Of a stretch of 64,000 nt of DNA, positions 55,721 to 64,000 are shown in pieces. Each line of letters begins with the position of its first letter. Position 1 is the first letter of the stretch. A program made the translations under genes and the position numbers. The DNA is from Rhodeus uyekii. Its lineage: Eukaryota; Chordata; Actinopteri; Cypriniformes; Acheilognathidae. The notes below the pieces were generated by a model. The model saw only the letters and a program-made list of their open reading frames with translations. It had not been told where the DNA came from and did not search any database. Location: contig JAWRVZ010000050.1 of NCBI GenBank assembly GCA_037043235.1, positions 62,001-126,000 of the forward strand, written 5' to 3'.

Positions 55721-57889
55721 CTCCACTTGTAGCTTGGAGTTCATTGTAAAGCATTATGGTTGTGGTGCTGTGCTGGAATCCATTTTTAATACAATAGCTA
55801 TTAATGTGTAAAACCACAGTAACGTCTTCAGCTTGAGACCCTCTCCATCTAAACTGGTTATGTCTCTTACGCCAAGTCGTGAATGTTTTATGAGCAGTAG
55901 GACACTCATATTCATCACAGTCACGCAGAGCCGAAGCACAACCAAAACAATGTTCTGCAAACCACTATAGGGCCAAACGTTACTTGGTGTACCTTTGCAG
56001 TAAAAGACAGAGTGTGTAGACAAAAAAATATTTTTAATTTTGGGGTGAACAACCTCTTTAACACAAGCTCTGCTGGTCATTGCAGAGCCACCCTCCAACC
56101 AGAAAAACAGAGATACTGTATCTAGAGCCTTTCTTTTCATCTGTCAGACATGTACTTCAGTTCAGTCATAGCGCTGTAATTCTTTATGCAGTCTTACTGA
56201 GGCCAAATGCCTGCGGTTCAGTCAAGTGTGCTCTCTGCACTTTGTTGTTACCTTGTCAAATACACAGGCGATCTGATGTGAAAGTTCGATTGCGTGAGGT
56301 CAGTGCTTATGCTATGAAAACGGCTTAGGTTATGCTATAATGATTTTTGAAGTGAAAGAAAGTTCTCTTCATCAGTTTACATGTATTTTCTTTTCCTGCT
56401 GGAAAATTGAATTTCTATTTGCCTGAGTGAAAGATTCCAGTGACTGATATAAGAGATTTTTCTGTTTTTATTGTTACTCAATGAAATAATGTTGCCTTTT
56501 TTCTCGTGGCTGTTCCTCCGCGCCATGAATGTACTGTACGCTTAAATCACCCGCCAGGCTCCATTAATACTCAGTGACTTGGATCTTGTACCTGGTTCAC
56601 AGATTTGGCCCACGGTCCTATAGGACTGATGGGGGATCAACATCCCTCGACCAAATTCGTAATGAAACATTTCAGACGGAATTGAGGAAACCGTTCTAAA
56701 AATCAGAGTGTAACGGGGATTTCTATCAACGGCCATATACAAATACATCTAAATGGACTGTAAAGTCCACCCAGCGCTGTGTTGTCGTTGGCTGCGTGTT
56801 AGCAGCGCTGTATTTAATGAAGGTGAAATGGGCCCTGGTATTTGCACTCTTTCTCAGACTTTAGAGGGTTTCTCCCCCTCCAATAACATGAGAAAACCTG
56901 ATTATTTCAGCAGGGAAGCGTTTTATCGTGCTTGCAGTGAGGAAGGAAAGAAAGAGAAGTGCTAGAGAAAAGATGTGGAGCAGAACTTGCTTTCTTGATT
57001 CAGTTTCCAGTCAGAGGTTTCCAGCTAATAATTTCCAATCAGAAGGCATTTGAGTCACGACGCGTGTGTTTGTGCGTGTGTGCGTCACGACCACCTTCCT
57101 TTGCCTCTCCCTCAGGGCTTCAGCATTTCTTTTATTTGTTTTTGGTTTGTTTTTCCCCCCGTCCTATTTCTCCGAGCTGGTAGAGCCTGCATCAGATTTA
57201 ATATCATTTTCCAATCAGCCAGCGCTAGGGGCCATGGACTTTGGACTCCCGAGTGCTGTTCCGTTTAATACCAAGAGAAAAATACAGAGGTAAAGAAAGA
57301 GTTCAAATACATAAGGCCTTCAAAAGAATCATTTATAATAATTGTGCCGGCATTCCGACACTGATGTGCTCATTGTTATTTGGTACATGGGACACGCAGC
57401 GCTATATGCCGTCTGCTTCTCTGATATGAAACACCATCTGCTGGGGATTCTTAAAGCTCAGAGCCTGTCATCTATTCTTACCTCCTACGTCCACCTAACC
57501 CTACTTTCAGCTCTGTCTAGTTTCTTTTTGCTTCACCAAAGTTAAGACACGCTGCTCTGCTGATTTTCAAGAGCCGCTGCGACAAAAATGGAAGAAATGT
57601 CTCTGATTGAACAAGGCCTCAGAAATCTCTTGAGACGCAGGCGTTGGGACATGTTGTCTTCATTTACAGAAGGTTCTTTTTTCTTTCTGTAAAGAGAGGA
57701 ACGGAAAATATATATATAATAACTAAATGAACTGTTTAATTCTGTGGCTCTCTTAACCTTTTGCTTAAATGAAAATTTTGAGTCATTTACATATCAATTT
57801 AATTTCCTCTTGTTTTGCGCCTCCTTCATTAAAACAGGAATTTGCCTGGCACTTTAATCAGGGTGTAATACACATTACTGCTACACAAA

Positions 57890-58223
57890 CTCATACACAC
57901 ACACACACACACACATGCACACACAAAAACATACACATGCGCACATGCATACACACACATACACATGCGCACATGCACACACACACACACACACTCTTTT
58001 TTCCCTTTTTCCACAGATGCACACATTTTGAGATCTTTCTGTTTTATTTTTTCTCTCTCTCACACACACATTAGTTTCAGTGCTGTACACACATACAATG
58101 GTGTAATACACATTACTCTGCGCACACACACACGCACACGTACGCACACAAACACTTTTTTCCCCACGTACACACTTTTCCCCTTTTTTCCACAGATGTA
58201 CACACGTCAAGATTTCTGTTTTA

Positions 58224-58285
<62 letters not shown>
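57890..58285. repeat. CA- and CT-rich microsatellite cluster
   Basis: (CA)n tracts at about 57897-57915 and 57977-57993 and around 58119-58150, and a (CT)n/(CA)n junction at 58230-58282, alternate with a repeated block of about 160-200 bp. TTCAGTGCTGTA recurs at 58076 and 58290, and TTTTATTTTTYCTCTCTC at about 58043 and 58220. Open frames across it are repeat artefacts. Confidence 0.7.
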
Positions 58286-58286
<1 letters not shown>

Positions 58287-58786
58287 GTTTCAGTGCTGTA
58301 TGGGGTTCCTCTGTCAAAAGAAGCTAAAAATGAATGGGAATCTGTCGTTTCTCATCCTCCACTGTATACATCATCAGCTATGATTACACTTCCCTCTCTC
58401 TTTCTCTTTCCTCTTTGTTGCTTTCTTTTCCTTCTTTTTTTCTTTGCTCTTTTCTATACAGCGATCTCTGTTTCTGGAAGGCGCATAGGTCTGGGTGACA
58501 CCAGGCACAAAAGCCAAGGTTTTAACTGGAGTAAATCCTGTCTGGTTCATAGAAAAGTCTGTTCTCAAGGTTAATCTACACCTGAATGCAGAGCACATTA
58601 CAGCTCACACCTGTCTGTGCTTGCTTTGGTACAGTCAGTGTTGTTCTCTCATCAAACATTCATGTGCAAATCCTCAGTTATGAGGCTGAAGATCCTGACA
58701 TGCAGCAGAGACAGATACACACCTGTATCACTAGGTGTTTCATTTACATACAGTGTCTACACAACGTGTTGTTGTTGTTTTTGCAG

Positions 58787-58944
58787 ATGAGTAATGAGAT
58801 CATCCGTCTGTGCTGTCGGGAGATCTCTTTGGACAGGATCTTTCAGGGTTACGTGATCTCCAGCAAGCAGATTCTGAATGACTGTATCCAGTGCTGCCTG
58901 GGATGGAAAGAGCTCTACCTGCACACCTCCCAGCTCCACCACAA
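58787..58944 (+). CDS. dnah2: dnah2, coding exon 8 (last in the window)
   Basis: After acceptor TTGTTTTTGCAG it reads MSNEIIRLCCREISLDRIFQ, then GYVISSKQILNDCIQCCLGW and KELYLHTSQLHH (about residues 365-416). The exon ends with two bases of a codon at the donor CAA|GTACAG. SNEIIRLC-C-x-x-ISLDRIF-x-GYV is close to word-for-word DNAH2. The next expected exon (a W-x-L-D...IFAQ-x-DAF-x-QRC block) was searched for by eye to 64000 and not found, so it lies beyond the window. The exact donor is less certain than the exon body. Confidence 0.93.
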
Positions 58945-59889
58945 GTACAGTAGCCTTCAATCATCATTTCTGTCTCTGCTCTGTTCCCTACAGCACAGGA
59001 ACACGCCACTTAGAAGTGCTCTGTGATTGCACTGTATTACAGCAGCACCCATCAACTTTACACGCCATAACTCTGAGAGTTTCTACGGTTAGCACTGACA
59101 TATGGAGTGCCGTATCTTTTCAAATATAATTAAGCTACACTCTGCTGGGTGCCGTACCGTTTCATATCGGCATCGTCACTGCTACCAACAGCCCTATTAG
59201 CAATGGTGTTACTGCTACCACTAAACCTGGTTTTATCACTTCAGCTGCCTTTTTTGCTACTACCACTGCTATTACAATGTGTGCCATAATCCTGCAATCC
59301 CGGTTACTGCAGGCCTTGTCCACATTAATACGTTTTTGTTCGAAAATGCATATTTTTCTCTCCGTTTTGTGCCTTACGTCCACTCAGAACAAAAATATTG
59401 AATTTGAAATAAAAATTTAAACTGCATTTTCATATTGTAGTCTGGACTGTGAAAACAAAGGTATTTGAAAATGATGAATGATGATCTACGTACCAATAGA
59501 TATTCGTGTTTTTTCCAGTATTGTGCCTGTTATGTGCTCAAAATATTCACTTTCACTCAAAATATGTGACTTTGCACACACAGATATTTTGCTAAATAAA
59601 ATGATCCTGTCAGAATAATAGCATGATAACTGTCTGTATCGGTCTTGGTTTACGCCCGGAAAAACTTTTGGAAAGGGCTTGAAAATGCTTTTGTGGACAG
59701 AACGTTTTGAAACTCATTTTGAACGATTTTCAAATGTAGCTTGCAGTTTAAGAACCGTAATCCTATAGGACTGTGTTTCTAGGACCCTAGCTGTTTTTGT
59801 ACTAATAGTTTATATTATTTTAAAGCACTTATTATTCAATTCTGTATTCATATTATTCATTTTCAAAAAATTATTTACTGATTTAACCA

Positions 59890-60050
59890 CTACGGGCTTT
59901 CCTGTAGCTCGATCAGCAGAGTGTGACGTTTGCAACACCAAGGTCATGGGTTCGATTCCCAGGGAAAGCGAGAAGTGATTAGAATGTCAGTGTGTTTCTT
60001 GAATGCAATGCAAGTCCCTTTGGATGAAATTAAAGGTAATGTAAATGTGA
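59890..60050 (+). mobile_element. tRNA-derived SINE (sense)
   Basis: CTTTCCTGTAGCTCGATCAG (box A) through GGTCATGGGTTCGATTCCC (box B) form the tRNA-like head. Then AGTGATTAGAATGTCAGTG and the tail AAGTCCCTTTGGATGAAAT follow. It is a full-length copy, AATTAAAG-tailed. Confidence 0.8.
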
Positions 60051-61846
60051 GAGACTTCCATTACATTATCTAAATAATAATGGCACTGCTGGTCTGGTGT
60101 GCGATCAGTTGAACAAACTAGTTTGCACTAAAAATAGTGTGCATGATTACAATAATGAATTATAATAATATGTTAACAAAAGCCAGTTTGCAGCATAATT
60201 AAATGTTTTTGCACAGCTAAAATAACTGGAAGCATCTGACACTGAAAATGTTGCGCTTTCAAGATTACAATGCCTGCTCTTGTGTTTAAAATGAAGTGAA
60301 AAACAGGTCTTGGACGGAATAAAATTTGCTAGGTGCCACTGTCACACAAAAAAAGGCTCCTGAAACTTGCAGGAAGATACTATTGATTACAACTAGTCCT
60401 GACAATGCAGCTGTTTTTGTATTTTTAAATGAATGATTATTGTTATTTGTATTGCTGTACCACTACAAATATGAAGAATACTCTTACTGCTAAGATTAGT
60501 GTTAATTTTATCCCTGCTACTTTGTGTTTCTCCACTACTAGTGCTAGCATTAATTTATTTTCGTTTTTACCTTTAGCATTGCTACTACGGTTATCTGCAT
60601 TACCACCACTTTTAATAAGGAGCTAAATTAGCCTCAGAGTTAATGCATTACAAAATCGATTAATGATTAATATTTACAAAGCATGTATTTGCAAATAGAC
60701 AGCCACATTTACATTTACAAAATCAAGCCACGCTGTGTACCAGACACTACAAAACAACAAAAGATAAATTAGGGTTTGAATTTATGAATAGCTGTTTGCT
60801 AATTGCTAATTTATGAATGGCTGTTTGCCTTTGCATGTATTCTAATATAACAATTACTATTACAGTTACTGCTAATACTGTTGCTACAGTTGCACTAGTA
60901 ATGAGGTTCTCTATATTAGGCTATAACTAACTAGGCTAGCGGTTCTAATGCAACCAATATAGGTACTGCTAATAGTCCTACCACTGTTTGCACTGCTACT
61001 GCAGATCTCCTGTATTGCTAGTGCATATAATAATAAATAAAAAAAATCTGTAAATGCTCATGATTTGCTACATTAGGACTGTTAATATAGTTCTCTTTAG
61101 TTCTCTACAGCACTAATATTCTGAGCTGAAATCTCTGGATGGACATGGCCAAAAACACACACACATTTAATAACCACAGAAAATGCATTCATATTAAATA
61201 TCAATATATTAATCTTAATCTTTATTCAGTTTTATGCAAAAGACCACTTTTTTGAACCAGTTCTCTAAATAATGTGGGAGCAGAGTGTATCGGGAGCGGA
61301 GCAGTGAATGCACCGCAGGGTTTCGCAAACAGAAGCAAGTATACTAATACATAGAAACTTCATGTCGGCGTGTTATTTGAGCCGACTTTGCTTTTCCAAT
61401 GAGCATGAGCGGTACATTAGTGGAGCGTTCACATGGGCCGAGTGCACGTGCACAGAGCAGAATGTTGAGGGTCACACTGTGCCGTGAAAACGCTAGAGTA
61501 AAAGTGAAACCTGAGAAATCCCACTGCTGTACTGCTACTACTATTGATACTTGAGCTGTATCCACAGCATCTGCTCTTGTAGTGCTTTGGTTGGCCACTT
61601 CAAATTCTGTTTCAGGTTCAGCTAAGTGTTCTTCTGTCTGAGTCAACTATACACAGGTAGTGTTCAGTTTTCAGCAACAGGTCTTCCTTTCTATACAGCA
61701 AATAATACAGATCACTCTTTCAGCTTATATTATTCACTGCCCTGCCTGCTCTCAGTCATTCAGTCTTATGGCCCTTCCTCTTCCTATCATTTCCTCCATC
61801 AGTGACTCTACCTAACCCACCCAGCCATCTCAGCTTCTCCACACAG

Positions 61847-61909
<63 letters not shown>

Positions 61910-63680
61910 ATGGAAATGATACTGCTGCTAAATGAGAGTGCCAAAGCCATGCTGTGATTGCATCCCTCCTGCCAAAAAGAACAGCATTTTACGGTGCAAT
62001 GACAGAGTTTCTTCTTCAAAGTGATGGCAACTTACCGCCAAATGATGGAGGCTGAACACGACAGCATCCATTTGAAAGGAGCTCTCTCAGAGTCCTCTCC
62101 TAGATTTTTTTTTTATTATCATTGCACTTAGGTGTAGGCTGGCGTTACTTCTTTTAGTGTGGTGAAACTTTGCAGTACTGTTTCATCATCTCGCAGCAGT
62201 GTGTGGCGTCTGCTTCGATGCATTCCACTGTAAACTACAGCATAACTCATAGCGCTGTGATTTTGAAAGATGTTAACAGTGTAGCAAATGCTGTATTGTT
62301 GAAGATGAATGTAGCAGATTCAGTGGGAGGGATGCTATGTTGTGTAGAAGAAACATTTAGTTCATAAGCAAGTCTTCTCTACAGGATACAGCCATTCAGT
62401 TGTGGCTTTTTAAAACAGCAAGAGTCTCCAGAGGGTCTTCCCGGAAAATAATGTGCGGTCAACCAAAGACAGCACAGTGTTCTTAGTTACACCCTAAGGT
62501 CTCTCACTTTCACTCAAACCCTGCAGTTCTTTTGGATCGTGTCAGAATTTTGATGTTGCGGGTCTGCTGGTTGTTTATGACTGTTGGCTTCATTTGTTGT
62601 GTTGGAAGAAAAGGGTTTGCACAAGTGACACACACAGTTACCAACACCGTACAGTTGATCTCATCCACAAAACATAAGCAGAACAAGGTCGTTCGTAAAG
62701 TCGTTCGAATGTAAATTTTCTGATTCATGAAAATTACTTTGGAAATGTACACTTTCTCCTTACCACGAACGTTCTCTGTTCTTTTAGGTAAACTGATGAA
62801 TGCATTTTTATGCACTATGCACCATAATAATATTTTACAAGTTTGTTTGCCCTGTCTATTTTTTTTCTTCTTTTTTTGTACCTGAGAGTTGAAAACTGTT
62901 AAATTTTGGGTGAAATGCAGGGTAATTAATTATCCTGCCGTCCAATCACAGTGGAAGGAGGGACGGGACGGATACTGCACTGGCCAACCATCATACTTGT
63001 ACGACTGAAAAACAACTTCAACAAAGAACTTTATATTACAGGTTACTGCATTTTTATAGTCAGTAATATTTTTCAAAATGAGATACTAGTAACCAACGCG
63101 TCTCCACTAGAAAAATGTTGCACCTCCAAAGCCCTCTCAAGGCCAATATCAGAAGAACACCTCACATTTTTTTCAGCTGGCCAATAAACACTTTGGTAGA
63201 CACACATTAGTGGAATATTTCTTGTTAGGTATATGGCCTATTTGTCTTTTTTGCATTTATGCAATATACTGGAGCCAAACCTGAGAAGGGAGTCTGGAAG
63301 ATTCCACAGTATTCCAGAACACATCATTTGCGTAGTTATAATTCATAGAATTATACTAATTGTGAATAAGCGTGCACATGGATTTTTTTCCTCTGTTCTT
63401 TTTATGAATGATTGGAATTTGTTAACATACACGCATTTGACCATCAAATTGGATGTTTATGAAGCTTTTTTAAATCTGGAAAAGAGGTTCCGTGAAGGCC
63501 CATTTTATGACCAAATTACTCTGCTCACCACTCAGAAAAAATGAAGGGAATACTTAATCATCGCAGTATAACACCAAGTCAGTTAAAATTCAGGGATATC
63601 AATATGCCCAGTTAGGGAGCAAAAAGGATTGTGAGTTAGATTCACCTGCTTCGGTGCAAATGAAAGTGACAACAGTTGCA
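60051..63680. other. dnah2 intron, no exon recognised
   Basis: No exon, RNA gene or clear transposon was recognised. There are many short CTACTNCTACT-type pieces (ACTGCTACTACTATTGATAC) but no periodic array. A (TC)29 tract lies at 61849-61906. A minus-strand 100-codon frame at 61344-61646 has no recognisable similarity. Confidence 0.45.
61849..61906. repeat. (TC)29 microsatellite
   Basis: An uninterrupted 58-base TC tract, equal in length to the one at 51603-51660. Confidence 0.9.
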
Positions 63681-63689
63681 CTGGAGAGG

Positions 63690-64000
63690 TGTTTTTGGTG
63701 CGTATCCTAACGACAGGGATTAATTAATTATATTAAGAAGAGGATCTATGGCCTTTGCAAGCATCTCTTTCAGTAGCTTAGCTGGTATCGGGTCTGACAT
63801 ACATGTTGTTGATTTTTATGATTTAACGAGTTTAGACAATTTTTCCTCTCCTATAACAATGTAAGAGTGGAATTTTTCCTCAGGGACACTACAATTTACT
63901 GTATTGTGTGATTCTGTTGTAGATGGTTACAATTTTCTCTCTAATATTATCTTGCAAGTAAAGAAGTTCATGAAAACATTACTGCTGTGTTGTTTTGAAG
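63690..64000 (-). pseudogene. L2/CR1-like LINE reverse-transcriptase remnant (5' part of RT)
   Basis: On the minus strand, in shifting frames, it reads FMNFFTCKIILERKL, then VPEEKFHSY, KLSKLVKS and STTCMSDPIPAKLLKEML, then AIDPLLNIIN. These match the region before and at the start of a LINE reverse transcriptase ('FYEKI..IR', 'L...STTCSLDPIPTKLLKE', 'P[IL]L-x-IINSSL'). At least two frameshifts and two stops are present. It runs out of the window on the right. Confidence 0.75.

Noticed and set aside
57769..58327. His/Thr-rich and Cys/Val-rich frames
   Set aside because: They are translations of CA, CT and GT repeats.
58586..59026. A 146-codon forward frame across dnah2 exon 8
   Set aside because: Only 58787-58944 is supported by family motifs and splice sites; the rest is intron.
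1..64000. CRISPR arrays, toxin-antitoxin pairs, phage or bacterial defence genes
   Set aside because: Gene structure and repeats are vertebrate. Regular repeats present are microsatellites, minisatellites and transposon pieces.

Overview
The window looks like vertebrate, most likely teleost (probably cypriniform) nuclear DNA. Coding sequence is split into short exons with GT-AG introns, and the rest is crowded with fish-type repeats: tRNA-derived SINEs, Tc1, pogo/Tigger-like and hAT-like elements with their inverted repeats, L2/CR1-type LINE fragments, LTRs, and long CA, CT, AT and GATA tracts. There are no bacterial operons, CRISPR arrays or phage genes.

Two protein-coding genes can be supported, both on the + strand. 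The first is the 3' half of an HSP47-like serpin (SERPINH family, the ER collagen chaperone). It has three exons at 10491-10583, 10664-10896 and 27845-28150, ends in HDEL and a stop, and has a polyadenylation signal near 28223. Its 5' exons are not seen and presumably lie upstream of the window. The second is the 5' end of dnah2 (axonemal dynein heavy chain 2, inner-arm dynein). A likely CpG-rich promoter and non-coding first exon lie near 37350-37520. Eight coding exons run from the ATG at 39520 to 58944 and encode about 416 residues of the heavy-chain tail. The remaining exons lie beyond the right edge.

Layout: 1-10490 is upstream or intronic DNA with SINEs, a SINE-derived tandem array (2870-3376), a fold-back element and a solo LTR with a clean target duplication. 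10897-27844 is one roughly 17 kb intron holding a pile of nested DNA transposons (12.3-17.3 kb), an LTR-like insertion that splits another transposon (19.5-21 kb) and a 32-bp GC-box minisatellite (25.8-26.6 kb). 28230-37350 is intergenic, with LINE and hAT remnants and conserved-looking non-coding stretches. 37.4-64 kb is dnah2 with repeat-filled introns, ending in a broken LINE on the minus strand.

No convincing undescribed biological system was found. The most useful leads are an RFX X-box-like palindrome at the proposed dnah2 promoter, tandem amplification of a SINE tRNA head, the GC-box minisatellite, a family of non-autonomous elements with a shared small ORF, a Tc1 deletion derivative that keeps only an open DNA-binding domain, and a perfect 112-bp palindrome just upstream of dnah2. 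All family names come from pattern recognition, without database searches.
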